The notes under the pieces are model-generated. The model saw only the letters and a list, made by a program, of their open reading frames with translations, was not told where the DNA came from and made no database searches. This document shows positions 50,795 to 59,514 of a stretch of DNA of 64,000 nucleotides, piece after piece. Made by a program: the position numbers and the translations under genes. Every line of letters starts with the position of its first letter. The first letter of the stretch is position 1. This DNA comes from Rhizobium sp. Root1220 (GTDB lineage: Bacteria > Pseudomonadota > Alphaproteobacteria > Rhizobiales > Rhizobiaceae): contig NZ_LMDG01000037.1 of NCBI RefSeq assembly GCF_001426265.1, forward strand, positions 124,001 to 188,000. Direction: 5' to 3'.

Positions 50795-51376
50795 TTAAGC
50801 TTCGAAGTCGCTCGGGGCCACCGTTTCGACGGGGCGTTGCGGCCGTTCGGAAGGATCGCGGCCGATCTCGCTCTTCAGCGATAGCAGATCGATGAAATGG
50901 TCCGCCTGGCGGCGCAGGTCGTCGGCGATCATGGGGGGTTGCGTCGCCATTGTCGAGATAACCGACACCTTGCGGCCTCTGCGCTGCAGTGCCTCTACGA
51001 GCGTGGTGAAATCGCCATCGCCGGAGAAAATCACCAGGTGGTCGACGGTTTCCGACTGCTCCATGGCATCGATCGCAAGCTCGATGTCCATGTTGCCCTT
51101 GATCTTGCGGCGGCCCATGGAGTCGGTGAACTCCTTGGCCGGTTTGGTCACGACCTTATAACCGTTGTAATCGAGCCAATCGATGAGCGGCCGTATGGAG
51201 GAATATTCCTGATCCTCGATCAGCGCCGTGTAGTAATATGCGCGCAGGAGGTAGCCGCGTTTCTGAAACGCTTTCAATAGCTTGCGATAGTCGATATCGA
51301 AGCCCAGACTCTTGGACGCAGCGTAGAGATTGGCGCCATCGATGAAAAGAGCAATTTTTTCGCGTGGATCAAACAT
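50795..51376 (-). CDS. NYN domain protein, LabA/DUF88-like
   Basis: Predicted PIN-like metal-dependent RNase, 193 residues. The conserved acidic residues are in IALFIDGANLYAAS (first Asp), KGNMDIELAIDAM (central Asp) and IFSGDGDFTTLVEAL (last two Asp), which form the active site of NYN nucleases. The C-terminal 25 residues are Pro-rich and unstructured. The start at 51376 (MFDPREK) is where homology begins; an in-frame codon at 51427 is possible. It is divergent from rpoZ. The target RNA is unknown. Confidence 0.9.
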   Translation of the reverse strand: MFDPREKIALFIDGANLYAASKSLGFDIDYRKLLKAFQKRGYLLRAYYYTALIEDQEYSSIRPLIDWLDYNGYKVVTKPAKEFTDSMGRRKIKGNMDIELAIDAMEQSETVDHLVIFSGDGDFTTLVEALQRRGRKVSVISTMATQPPMIADDLRRQADHFIDLLSLKSEIGRDPSERPQRPVETVAPSDFEA

Positions 51377-51669
51377 CGCGTACCAATCCAATGTGAGCAA
51401 TCGAAAAAGCTTCCGTTTAAATCCCAAAAAAACAATGGGTTACATGGTCGCCAGGAACAATTCTTACTTTATGAACATTTCATATAAGCAAGATTTAGGG
51501 CACGATTCGGGATATTCCAAGCAACTTTTGGTGGAAAGTCTGATTTGCCCCTAGTTTTCCGCCGCTCATTCGTTGTGATGCGGCGGGGTTCAACGAAAAA
51601 CTTGAATTTGCCCGGTTTTAATTGTATCGGGCATGTTAATCCCGAGATCACGACCGCAAAGGACAGGCA

Positions 51670-52074
51670 ATGGCCCGTGTCACAGTAGAAGATTGCATTG
51701 ATAAAGTTGAGAACCGCTTCGAGCTCGTTCTGCTGGCCAGCCACCGCGCGCGGCTGATTTCCCAGGGCGCCTCGATCACCATTGATCGCGACAACGACAA
51801 GAACCCGGTTGTGGCTCTTCGCGAGATTGCTGACGAGATGCTTTCGCCCGACGATCTCAAGGAAGACCTGATTCATTCGCTGCAGAAGCATGTGGAAGTC
51901 GACGAGCCCGAGCCCGATCCGGCAAGTCTCATCGCGGCTGGTGCTGCTGCGGGCGCCGAGGGCGAGGAGCAGGACGATGTGCCTGAGGCCGTCACTTTCG
52001 ACCAGATGTCCGAGGAAGAGCTTCTGGCCGGTATCGAAGGCCTTGTGCCGCCGGAAAAGAGTGACGATTACTAA
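51670..52074 (+). CDS. rpoZ: RNA polymerase omega subunit
   Basis: Omega subunit of RNA polymerase, 134 residues, helping beta-prime fold and forming part of a (p)ppGpp site. The conserved core MARVTVEDCIDKVENRFELVLLASHRARLIS and NPVVALREIADEMLSPDDLKEDLI is followed by the acidic C-terminal extension (EEQDDVPEAVTFDQMSEEEL) usual in alphaproteobacteria. It lies directly before the (p)ppGpp synthetase/hydrolase gene, the order conserved in many proteobacteria. A strong hairpin terminator lies between the two genes. Confidence 0.96.
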   Translation: MARVTVEDCIDKVENRFELVLLASHRARLISQGASITIDRDNDKNPVVALREIADEMLSPDDLKEDLIHSLQKHVEVDEPEPDPASLIAAGAAAGAEGEEQDDVPEAVTFDQMSEEELLAGIEGLVPPEKSDDY

Positions 52075-52123
52075 TCGTCAACCTTGCGCCATTATTGCTT
52101 CGGCATATTATTGATCATCATGT

Positions 52124-52155
52124 GCGCCAATCCGTGATTGGCGCGCTTTTCTTTT
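52124..52155 (+). terminator. Intrinsic terminator between rpoZ and rsh
   Basis: Perfect 9-bp stem GCGCCAATC/GATTGGCGC with a 3-base loop (CGT), followed by GCTTTTCTTTTG. It lies 50 bases after the rpoZ stop and only 20 bases before the rsh start codon. Confidence 0.85.
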
Positions 52156-52174
52156 GTAATGGAGTGGCTTCGGG

Positions 52175-54424
52175 ATGATGCGGCAGTACGAGCTCGTGGA
52201 GCGGGTTCAGAAATACAAGCCCGACGCCAACGAAGCCCTGCTGAACAAAGCCTATGTATACGCTATGCAGAAGCACGGCCAGCAGAAGCGGGCCAGCGGC
52301 GATCCTTATATTTCGCATCCGCTCGAAGTAGCAGCCATCCTCACCGACATGCATCTCGACGAATCGACGATCGCGGTCGCGCTCCTCCACGACACCATTG
52401 AAGACACGACGGCGACCCGCGCTGAGATCGATGAGCTGTTTGGCGAGGATATCGGTCGCCTGGTCGAAGGGCTGACGAAGATCAAGAAGCTCGACCTCGT
52501 CACCAAGAAGGCAAAGCAGGCAGAGAACCTTCGCAAGCTGCTGCTGGCTATCTCCGACGACGTTCGCGTGCTGCTCGTCAAGCTGGCGGACCGTCTGCAC
52601 AACATGCGCACGCTTGATCACATGTCCCCGGAAAAGCGCGCCCGAATTTCCGAAGAAACGATGGATATCTACGCGCCGCTTGCCGGGCGCATGGGTATGC
52701 AGGATATGCGCGAAGAGCTGGAGGACCTGTCCTTCCGGCACATCAACCCCGAGGCCTACGAGACCGTGACCAAGCGCCTTGAAGAGCTTTCGAAGCGCAA
52801 CGAAGGTCTTGTCAAGAAAATCGAGACCGAGTTGGGTGATCTGCTTGTTGCGAACGGCTTGCCAAGCGCGATCGTGAAAGGGCGCCAGAAGAAGCCTTAC
52901 TCGGTTTTCCGCAAGATGCAGTCCAAGTCCCTGTCCTTCGAACAACTTTCGGACGTTTACGGTTTTCGGGTCATCGTCGACGATATTCCTGCCTGCTACC
53001 GCGGGCTGGGGATCGTTCATACGCGCTGGCGGGTCGTTCCCGGTCGCTTCAAGGATTACATCTCGACGCCGAAGCAGAACGACTATCGTTCGCTTCATAC
53101 AACGATCGTCGGTCCGTCTAGCCAGCGCATCGAGCTGCAGATCCGTACCCGACGCATGCACGAGATCGCCGAGTTCGGTATCGCGGCTCATACCCTTTAC
53201 AAGGACGCAACCTCCACCTCTGACAGCGAGATACTGTCACGCGAATCCAATGCCTATTCGTGGTTGCGCCATACGATCGAGGCATTGGCCGAGGGCGATA
53301 GCCCCGAAGAGTTCCTGGAGCACACCAAGCTCGAACTTTTCCAGGACCAGGTCTTCTGCTTCACGCCCAAGGGCAAGCTGATTGCGCTGCCGCGCGGAGC
53401 AACGCCGATCGACTTTGCCTACGCGGTTCATACGAACATCGGCGACACCACGGTCGGCGCGAAGATCAACGGCCGTATCATGCCGCTGGTGACCCGCCTT
53501 GCGAATGGCGACGAGGTGGAGATCATTCGCTCAGGCGTACAGGTGCCGCCGGCAGCGTGGGAGGAAATTGTCGTCACCGGCAAAGCAAGGGCGGCGATCC
53601 GCCGCGCCACGCGCTTGGCGATCCGCAAGCAATATGCCGGCTTGGGCTACCGGATTCTTGAACGTACGTTCGAACGGGCAGGCAAGATATTCTCGCGCGA
53701 CGCAATGAAGCCGGCACTGCATCGGCTTGGCCAGAAGGACGTCGAAGACGCGATCGCCGCAGTCGGGCGAGGCGAGATGTCCTCGCTCGATGTGCTGCGC
53801 GCGGTCTATCCGGACCATCAGGAAGAGCGTGTAACGTCCAAGCCGAGTGGCGATGACGGTTGGTTCAACGTCCGCAGCGCTTCCGGCATGATATTCAAGA
53901 TTCCCGGCAAGACCAAGGCGACGCCGGATGGCGAGACCGCCGGGCTGAACGGCGACATCGATATGGAAGCGGTGCCGATCCGCGGTATCTCGAGCAGTGT
54001 CGATGTGCAATTCGCATCCACGGGCGCTGTCCCGGGCGACCGCATCGTTGGCATCATGAATACGACCGAAAAGGGCAAGGGCATCACGATATATCCGATC
54101 CAGTCGCCGACGCTGCAGCGCTTCGACGACCAGCCGGATCGCTGGATCGATGTGCGCTGGGATCTGGACGAGGCGAACAAGTCGCGCTTCATGGCACGCA
54201 TCATGGTCAACGCGCTCAACGAGCCAGGCACGCTGGCGAAGCTTGCTCAAACCGTGGCGGGTGTCGATGTGAATATCCGCGTGTTCAATACGGTGCGTGT
54301 GGCGACGGATTTCACCGAAATGACGCTCGATGTGGAGGTTTGGGACCTTCGGCAGTTGAATCAATTGCTTGCCCAGCTAGCAGATCTCGAGTGCGTCGCC
54401 ACGGTTCGCCGCCTATACGAATAG
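52175..54424 (+). CDS. rsh: Bifunctional (p)ppGpp synthetase/hydrolase
   Basis: Long RelA/SpoT homologue, 749 residues. The N-terminal HD hydrolase domain has HDTIED (72-77), so hydrolysis is likely intact. The synthetase domain has RFKD (291-294), the motif of bifunctional Rsh enzymes, followed by DYISTPKQNDYRSLHT. A TGS domain (about 390-450, IALPRGATPIDFAYAVHT), helical part and C-terminal ACT domain (about 670-745) follow. It controls the stringent response, growth and, in rhizobia, symbiosis. It starts 20 bases after an intrinsic terminator, so expression may depend on read-through or a promoter within the hairpin region. Confidence 0.97.
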   Translation: MMRQYELVERVQKYKPDANEALLNKAYVYAMQKHGQQKRASGDPYISHPLEVAAILTDMHLDESTIAVALLHDTIEDTTATRAEIDELFGEDIGRLVEGLTKIKKLDLVTKKAKQAENLRKLLLAISDDVRVLLVKLADRLHNMRTLDHMSPEKRARISEETMDIYAPLAGRMGMQDMREELEDLSFRHINPEAYETVTKRLEELSKRNEGLVKKIETELGDLLVANGLPSAIVKGRQKKPYSVFRKMQSKSLSFEQLSDVYGFRVIVDDIPACYRGLGIVHTRWRVVPGRFKDYISTPKQNDYRSLHTTIVGPSSQRIELQIRTRRMHEIAEFGIAAHTLYKDATSTSDSEILSRESNAYSWLRHTIEALAEGDSPEEFLEHTKLELFQDQVFCFTPKGKLIALPRGATPIDFAYAVHTNIGDTTVGAKINGRIMPLVTRLANGDEVEIIRSGVQVPPAAWEEIVVTGKARAAIRRATRLAIRKQYAGLGYRILERTFERAGKIFSRDAMKPALHRLGQKDVEDAIAAVGRGEMSSLDVLRAVYPDHQEERVTSKPSGDDGWFNVRSASGMIFKIPGKTKATPDGETAGLNGDIDMEAVPIRGISSSVDVQFASTGAVPGDRIVGIMNTTEKGKGITIYPIQSPTLQRFDDQPDRWIDVRWDLDEANKSRFMARIMVNALNEPGTLAKLAQTVAGVDVNIRVFNTVRVATDFTEMTLDVEVWDLRQLNQLLAQLADLECVATVRRLYE

Positions 54425-54500
54425 GCCATTCCGGCTGAGGCAGAGGCGATTTGCACATTTTGTGATCGTTTGTTGGTCGCAATGGCACGGACAAAAGGCT

Positions 54501-54523
54501 AGCCATGCATATTGTGCATGGCT
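54501..54523. repeat. Perfect hairpin after rsh
   Basis: AGCCATGCA/TGCATGGCT, 9-bp perfect stem with a 5-base loop, 77 bases after the rsh stop. There is no T-run, so it may be a weak terminator or a protein site. Confidence 0.45.
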
Positions 54524-54608
54524 GCGCTTGTGTTAGAGCGTTGGTAATTGCGATCGGCAATGTCTATGTTCTGGTCATCAGAAAATGAACGGAAGATGAG
54601 ACAAAGTA

Positions 54609-54758
54609 ATGTTTACACCGATCAAGAAATTCGCCCGCGCCTTGCGCGCTCCCAGTGCCGAAGAACGTGAAATGGCATACCTGAACGGCTCGTTTGACCG
54701 TATCGATCTTGAATATCGTCAGCGTCAGGTTGATCGCGGCCTTTTCCGCACCCGCTAA
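54609..54758 (+). CDS. DUF3563 family microprotein
   Basis: A 49-residue protein too short for most gene callers. It begins MFTPIKKFARALR, a basic amphipathic helix, then SAEEREMAYLNGSFDRIDLE and a second charged helix YRQRQVDRGLF. AYLNGS.D..DLE.R.R is the pattern of DUF3563 proteins, found in proteobacteria with unknown function. There is a weak AAAGTAA ribosome binding site. It lies between rsh and the DUF2062 gene and is flanked by two hairpins (54501-54523 and 54784-54807). High chance of being real because the family is conserved. Confidence 0.8.
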   Translation: MFTPIKKFARALRAPSAEEREMAYLNGSFDRIDLEYRQRQVDRGLFRTR

Positions 54759-54783
54759 ACCGGGTTTTACTTGAAGAATTGAA

Positions 54784-54807
54784 GGGGCGTATCGCATATC
54801 ACGCCCC
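54784..54807 (+). terminator. Hairpin after the DUF3563 gene
   Basis: GGGGCGT/ACGCCCC, 7-bp perfect stem with a 10-base loop, 25 bases after the stop codon. No clear T-run; it may be a weak terminator or stabilise the mRNA end. Confidence 0.45.
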
Positions 54808-54896
54808 TGTGAGTGATTGGTTGGACCCAATCAAATAGTGACTGAGATCGTTTGACGCTCTTGTCATTCCGGTGCGCGGTGCACTACATACCCGCC

Positions 54897-55481
54897 ATGT
54901 TGTTCCGGCGCCGAAGACCTGCAAGATTTCATGAAAAGATGCGTGAGTTGCTGTGGCCTCGCAAGGGCTTCTTGCGGCCCATCCGCTATCTTGGGATGCG
55001 TGTCCTACGCCTGACGGCGTCGCCGCACGCAGTTGCCGTCGGCGTTGCTGCCGGAATCTGTGTATCCTGGACGCCCTTCATCGGTGTCCACTTCGTGATG
55101 GCGTTCGTGCTTAGCTACCTGCTCTCCGGCAACATGGTCGCAGCCGCGCTTGGTTGCGCAGCGTTCGGCAATCCCTTGACCTATCCTTTCATCTGGGGTG
55201 CGACCTGGGAAATCGGACACTTGCTGCTGAACCGCGAGGACACGCTGTCGGGCGGAGCTATCGACCTTGCGGCGATGTTCCACGAGTTGCATTTCACTCA
55301 GATCTGGCGCCCTGTTCTTGAGCCGATGCTTGTTGGTTCGATCCCGCCTGCGCTGATCACTTCGGTCGCGGTCTATTTCGCTACATTCTACGTCGTCAAG
55401 GGCTTTCAAAACCGACGCCGAACGCGCTTGCTGGAGCGCGCCCGTCTGCGCTTGTCTGACCCCGTTCAGGAAACCGTATGA
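54897..55481 (+). CDS. DUF2062 domain membrane protein
   Basis: Inner-membrane protein of 194 residues. A basic N-terminus (FRRRRPARFHEKM) is followed by DUF2062: ASPHAVAVGVAAGICVSWTPFIGVHF and LSGNMVAAALGCAAFGNPLTYPFIW, with the family's conserved (G)NPxT/P motif, and a C-terminal helix. Function is unknown; such genes often lie with envelope or lipid genes. The start ATG at 54897 precedes the basic stretch. The stop codon overlaps acpS by four bases (ATGA), so the two are co-translated. Confidence 0.9.
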   Translation: MLFRRRRPARFHEKMRELLWPRKGFLRPIRYLGMRVLRLTASPHAVAVGVAAGICVSWTPFIGVHFVMAFVLSYLLSGNMVAAALGCAAFGNPLTYPFIWGATWEIGHLLLNREDTLSGGAIDLAAMFHELHFTQIWRPVLEPMLVGSIPPALITSVAVYFATFYVVKGFQNRRRTRLLERARLRLSDPVQETV

Positions 55482-55882
55482 TTATCGGTATTGGCAGCGA
55501 TCTTATCGATATCAGGCGCGTCGAGAAATCTCTCGAACGCTTTGGTGAGCGCTTCACAAATCGATGCTTTACCGACGTCGAACGCGCAAAATCCGATCGT
55601 CGCGCCAATCGCGCCGCGTCTTACGCGAAGCGCTTTGCCGCCAAGGAAGCGTGCTCCAAGGCTTTGGGCACAGGGATCGCTCAAGGCGTGTTCTGGAAGG
55701 ACATGGGCGTCGTCAACCTGCCCAGCGGCAAACCGACGATGAAGCTGACCGGTGGTGCCGCCGCGGTCCTGCAATCCACGCTGCCGGCGGGCCACAAGGC
55801 CGCCATTCATTTGACAATAACCGATGATTATCCGTTGGCTCAAGCCTTTGTGATTATCGAGGCACTGCCGGAAAGCCCGTGA
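55478..55882 (+). CDS. acpS: Holo-[acyl-carrier-protein] synthase
   Basis: Transfers 4'-phosphopantetheine from CoA to acyl carrier protein. 134 residues; conserved motif 1 is IIGIGSDLIDIRRVEKSLE with the Mg-binding Asp, and motif 2 is RFAAKEACSKALGTG with the catalytic Glu and Lys. The gene overlaps the preceding DUF2062 gene by four bases and is followed 116 bases later by lepB. The acpS-lepB-rnc-era order is typical of alphaproteobacteria (often preceded by pdxJ, absent here). Confidence 0.97.
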   Translation: MIIGIGSDLIDIRRVEKSLERFGERFTNRCFTDVERAKSDRRANRAASYAKRFAAKEACSKALGTGIAQGVFWKDMGVVNLPSGKPTMKLTGGAAAVLQSTLPAGHKAAIHLTITDDYPLAQAFVIIEALPESP

Positions 55883-55998
55883 CCCAGCGACCTCTCGTCG
55901 CTTTTGGCGTCTGCGCCATTGCCGCAAACGCCTGAAGCCGCTAGAGAGATGCAAACAAGAGTGGCGCTTTTGCTGGCGCATTTAAGGAACAAGACTGC

Positions 55999-56742
55999 GT
56001 GTCCGAAAAAGTTGAAACCAAGCCAAACGCCCTGTGGGAAAACATCAAGGTCATCGTTCAGGCGTTGCTCCTTGCGATGGTCATCCGAACGGTGTTGTTT
56101 CAACCGTTCACCATTCCCTCGGGCTCGATGATGCCGACGCTGCTTGTCGGTGATTACATCTTCGTCAACAAGTTCGCCTACGGGTATTCGAAGTACTCGT
56201 TGCCATTTTCGCCGAACCTGTTCAGCGGCCGCATCTTCGCAAGCGAGCCAAAACGCGGCGATGTTGTGGTTTTCCGATTCCCGCCAAATCCCGAGATCGA
56301 CTACATCAAGCGGCTCGTCGGTCTGCCAGGTGACCATATTCAGGTCAGGGAAGGCGTCCTTTACATAAATGGCAAAGCAGTCCCGAAGGTGCCCGACGGC
56401 ACGTTCAATTCGGATTATGCTCAGGACCCGGGTCAGGACGTCCCCGTGTTCCGCGAAACGCTCGATGACGGCGTTACCTACGACACGCTGGACCAGTCTC
56501 CGGTCTCCCGCGCCGATAACACGCGCGAATTCATCGTTCCCGAAGGCCACTACTTCATGATGGGCGACAACCGCGACAACTCTCTCGATAGCCGCTTCGA
56601 CGTCGGCTTCGTGCCTGCGGAAAATCTTGTCGGCCGTGCCAGTGTCATCTTCTTCTCGCTCGGCAACGACACATCGTTCCGCGAAATCTGGAAGTGGCCA
56701 ACCAACATGCGTTGGGATCGTCTGTTCAAGGGCGTTGAATGA
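55999..56742 (+). CDS. lepB: Signal peptidase I
   Basis: Inner-membrane protease that removes signal peptides from Sec/Tat exports. 247 residues with one N-terminal transmembrane helix (about 16-34). The catalytic Ser is S43 in IPSGSMMPTL, and the general-base Lys is K104 in EIDYIKRLVGLPGD; MGDNRDNSLDSR is box E. It starts with GTG, with GGAA eight bases before. The stop codon overlaps the rnc ATG (ATGA). Confidence 0.97.
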   Translation: MSEKVETKPNALWENIKVIVQALLLAMVIRTVLFQPFTIPSGSMMPTLLVGDYIFVNKFAYGYSKYSLPFSPNLFSGRIFASEPKRGDVVVFRFPPNPEIDYIKRLVGLPGDHIQVREGVLYINGKAVPKVPDGTFNSDYAQDPGQDVPVFRETLDDGVTYDTLDQSPVSRADNTREFIVPEGHYFMMGDNRDNSLDSRFDVGFVPAENLVGRASVIFFSLGNDTSFREIWKWPTNMRWDRLFKGVE

Positions 56743-57458
56743 GTAAGGCGAAGGCGCTTTCGCCGGCCGATCGCACGAAGCTGGAAGCCCTGATTGGCCA
56801 CGAGTTCGCCGAGAAGGACCGCTTGGACCGTGCATTGACCCACGCAAGCGCCCGGACGGAAAAGGGCGGCAATTACGAACGTCTCGAATTTCTCGGCGAC
56901 CGGGTGCTCGGCCTCTGTATCGCCGAGTTGCTGTTTCGCACGTTCGGCAACGCTGCCGAGGGCGAGCTTTCGGTTCGCTTGAACCAGCTGGTCAGTGCCG
57001 ACACTTGCGCCGAGGTTGCCGACGAACTCGGGCTTTACCTCTACATCCGCACGGGTGCCGACGTTAAGAAGCTGACCGGCAAACGGATGATGAACGTGCG
57101 GGCCGACGTCGTCGAGAGCCTGATTGCTGCGATCTATCTTGATGCCGGGCTGGAAATCGCTCGGCGCTTCATCCTGAAATTCTGGGCGAAGCGGGCGGCA
57201 CGCGCCGACGGGGCGCGACGCGACGCAAAGACCGAACTGCAGGAGTGGTCGCATGCCAAATTTGGCGTGACCCCCGCCTACCGGGTTGAAGAACGTAGCG
57301 GACCGGATCATGATCCGCGTTTCACCGTGACGGTTGAAGTCGCCGGCGTGCAGCCGGAAACTGGCATCGAGCGCTCAAAGCGTGCCGCCGAACAGGTAGC
57401 GGCAACGAGAATGCTCGAACGCGAAGGCATTTGGCAGAAATCGTCTGCCGGAAATTGA
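56739..57458 (+). CDS. rnc: Ribonuclease III
   Basis: Double-stranded RNA endonuclease for rRNA and mRNA processing, 239 residues. The nuclease domain (about 10-145) contains YERLEFLGDRVLGL, and DVVESLIAAIYLD supplies the second acidic pair. The double-stranded RNA-binding domain (about 165-235) has DAKTELQEWSHAKFG and ERSKRAAEQVAATRML. It overlaps lepB by four bases and precedes era by seven, forming a tight operon. Confidence 0.97.
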   Translation: MSKAKALSPADRTKLEALIGHEFAEKDRLDRALTHASARTEKGGNYERLEFLGDRVLGLCIAELLFRTFGNAAEGELSVRLNQLVSADTCAEVADELGLYLYIRTGADVKKLTGKRMMNVRADVVESLIAAIYLDAGLEIARRFILKFWAKRAARADGARRDAKTELQEWSHAKFGVTPAYRVEERSGPDHDPRFTVTVEVAGVQPETGIERSKRAAEQVAATRMLEREGIWQKSSAGN

Positions 57459-57465
57459 CGGGAAA

Positions 57466-58407
57466 ATGACAGAAGAAAACGACAAGGCGGGCGACGCCGC
57501 CGCTGAAACCGACCGTGCGACTCATTCCGGCTTCGTTGCCTTGATCGGCCCGACCAATGCCGGCAAGTCGACGCTGGTGAACCGACTCGTCGGCGCCAAG
57601 GTCTCGATCGTCAGCCACAAGGTGCAGACGACACGAGCGATCGTACGCGGCATTGCGATCCACGATAACGCCCAGATAGTTTTCATGGACACGCCCGGCA
57701 TCTTCAAGCCTCGTCGTCGTCTCGACCGTGCCATGGTGACTTCGGCATGGGGAGGCGCCAAGGATGCCGACCTGATCATGCTGTTGATCGACAGCGAGCG
57801 CGGCCTACGCGGCGACGCAGAGGCCATTCTCGAGGGTCTCAAGGAAGTGCCCCAGCCGAAGATCCTGGCGCTCAACAAGATCGACCAAGTCAGGCGCGAG
57901 GACCTTTTGGCACTTGCGGCTGCCGCCAATGAGCGGATCTCGTTCGACCAGACCTTCATGATATCAGCCGAGAACGGCTCCGGCTGCGATGATGTCATGA
58001 ACTATCTGGCTGCAACGCTGCCGGAAGGACCCTGGTATTATCCGGAAGACCAGATCTCCGATCTGCCGATCCGTCAGCTTGCGGCCGAAATCACCCGCGA
58101 GAAGCTTTTCCTTCGGCTGCATCAGGAGCTTCCCTATTCCTCTCACGTGGAGACGGAAAAATGGGAGGAGCGCAAGGATGGCTCGGTTCGCATCGAACAG
58201 GTGATCTACGTCGAGCGCGACAGCCAGAAAAAGATTGCCCTCGGGAAGGGCGGCGCGACCATCAAGGCGATTTCGTCTGCGTCCCGCAAGGAACTCGCCG
58301 AGATTCTGGAGCAGCAGGTACACCTTTTCCTGTTCGTCAAGGTTCGTGAGAACTGGGGCGACGATCCCGAACGCTTCCGTGAAATGGGGCTGGATTTCCC
58401 GCGTTAG
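57466..58407 (+). CDS. era: GTPase Era
   Basis: Essential GTPase that binds 16S rRNA during 30S maturation. 313 residues: G1 GPTNAGKST (28-36), G2 region with TTRAIVRG, G3 DTPGIF, G4 NKID, G5 near SAENGSG; the C-terminal KH domain (about 215-300) contains the RNA-binding loop IALGKGGATIKAISSASR. A short, charged N-terminal extension (EENDKAGDAAAETDR) precedes the G domain. It is the last gene of the rnc operon and is followed by a strong terminator. Confidence 0.97.
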   Translation: MTEENDKAGDAAAETDRATHSGFVALIGPTNAGKSTLVNRLVGAKVSIVSHKVQTTRAIVRGIAIHDNAQIVFMDTPGIFKPRRRLDRAMVTSAWGGAKDADLIMLLIDSERGLRGDAEAILEGLKEVPQPKILALNKIDQVRREDLLALAAAANERISFDQTFMISAENGSGCDDVMNYLAATLPEGPWYYPEDQISDLPIRQLAAEITREKLFLRLHQELPYSSHVETEKWEERKDGSVRIEQVIYVERDSQKKIALGKGGATIKAISSASRKELAEILEQQVHLFLFVKVRENWGDDPERFREMGLDFPR

Positions 58408-58484
58408 CGTTTGCTGAAACCTGTTTGTTTTCGCACTGAAATATAATTGATGCACGGAACAAAGCGGCGTCCTTGCGAGTTTTG

Positions 58485-58523
58485 AAAATCGGCGGCTCCA
58501 ACTCCGGAGACGCCGATTTTTTT
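58485..58523 (+). terminator. Rho-independent terminator after era
   Basis: AAAATCGGCG pairs with CGCCGATTTT, with an inner CTCC/GGAG extension, then TTT. It ends the lepB-rnc-era transcript 16 bases before the start of the Crp/Fnr gene, and it rules out a longer reading of that gene. Confidence 0.9.
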
Positions 58524-58538
58524 CTGCTCAGGGGACCT

Positions 58539-59291
58539 ATGGCGACGACACGACCCACGCATGCGTTCAAGACGCCCTGCGAGCAATGCCCGCTTCGTGC
58601 CTTACCGACCTTCAGGGAGTTCAGTCGCGACGAACTCGAATTCGTCTCGAAGTTCAAGCGGGGCGAACTTGTGGCGGATGCCGGCGCCACGATCCTGGTG
58701 GAAGGCGCTCACAGCGCGCATCTTTTTACCGTTCTCTCCGGATGGGGCTTTCGCTACAAGTCGCTGGAAGACGGTCGTCGGCAAATCTTGAACTACGTCA
58801 TGCCGGGCGACCTGATTGGTCTTCAAGGCACGATTATGGGCGAGATGCAGCATTCGGTCGAAGCGCTCTCGCCGGTCTCGCTCTGTGTCTTCGAGCGCGA
58901 CAAACTGATGACTCTCTATAACAAGCATGCGTCCCTCGCTTTCGATGTCACATGGATTGCAGCTCAGGAGGAGCGCATTCTCGATGAGCACCTGCTGAGC
59001 ATCGGGCGCCGCACCGCTTTGGAAAGGGCGGCTTACCTGATCGCCTTCCTGTTTGAGCGCGCCAGCCGATTGAAACTTTTCAATGGCCGCAAATATATCC
59101 CCATCACGCAGCAGCATGTCGCCGACACGCTGGGGCTTTCGATCGTGCACACCAACAAGACCTTGAAGAAACTGGCGGCCAAGGGGCTCATTCGGTGGCA
59201 GGAGCGCGCCTGCGAGGTGCTTGATGGGGAAGGATTAAAGGATGCCGCAGGGTGGGAAGGGTTCGGCGAGAGTGTGCGTCCTTTTATATAA
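58539..59291 (+). CDS. Crp/Fnr family transcriptional regulator
   Basis: A 250-residue regulator with an N-terminal cyclic-nucleotide-like beta barrel (about 30-140), dimer helix (about 145-175) and C-terminal winged helix (about 185-235, ITQQHVADTLGLSIVHTNKTL). FNR has four cluster cysteines; here C14, C17 (TPCEQCPLR) and C116 match three of them, while the C29-equivalent is Pro. So a standard [4Fe-4S] cluster is doubtful and the signal is unknown. The ATG at 58539 has AGGGGACC before it. It sits just past the era terminator, so it has its own transcription or depends on read-through. Confidence 0.92.
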   Translation: MATTRPTHAFKTPCEQCPLRALPTFREFSRDELEFVSKFKRGELVADAGATILVEGAHSAHLFTVLSGWGFRYKSLEDGRRQILNYVMPGDLIGLQGTIMGEMQHSVEALSPVSLCVFERDKLMTLYNKHASLAFDVTWIAAQEERILDEHLLSIGRRTALERAAYLIAFLFERASRLKLFNGRKYIPITQQHVADTLGLSIVHTNKTLKKLAAKGLIRWQERACEVLDGEGLKDAAGWEGFGESVRPFI

Positions 59292-59514
59292 TGCCTCTTG
59301 CAGCCATGTCTTTTTTAAATGCAAAATGCCGTCGGCGGACCTAAATTGGGCACGCAATTTTGCTTCCTGTTTTGGTTCTTGTCGACCGGAAACGAAAAAG
59401 CGGTTATCAACCCGGGTGGCAAGGGACTGCTCGCCCAACCAAGCTTGGGGCGCCAGTGGTAAAGATGAAGGTTAAGCAGGCGATGCGCGCCAAGAGCGGC
59501 GCTCAGCGGGGGGC

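Noticed and set aside
58473..58538. Longer start of the Crp/Fnr regulator
   Set aside because: These bases contain the era terminator hairpin and T-run; the ATG at 58539 has a good ribosome binding site.
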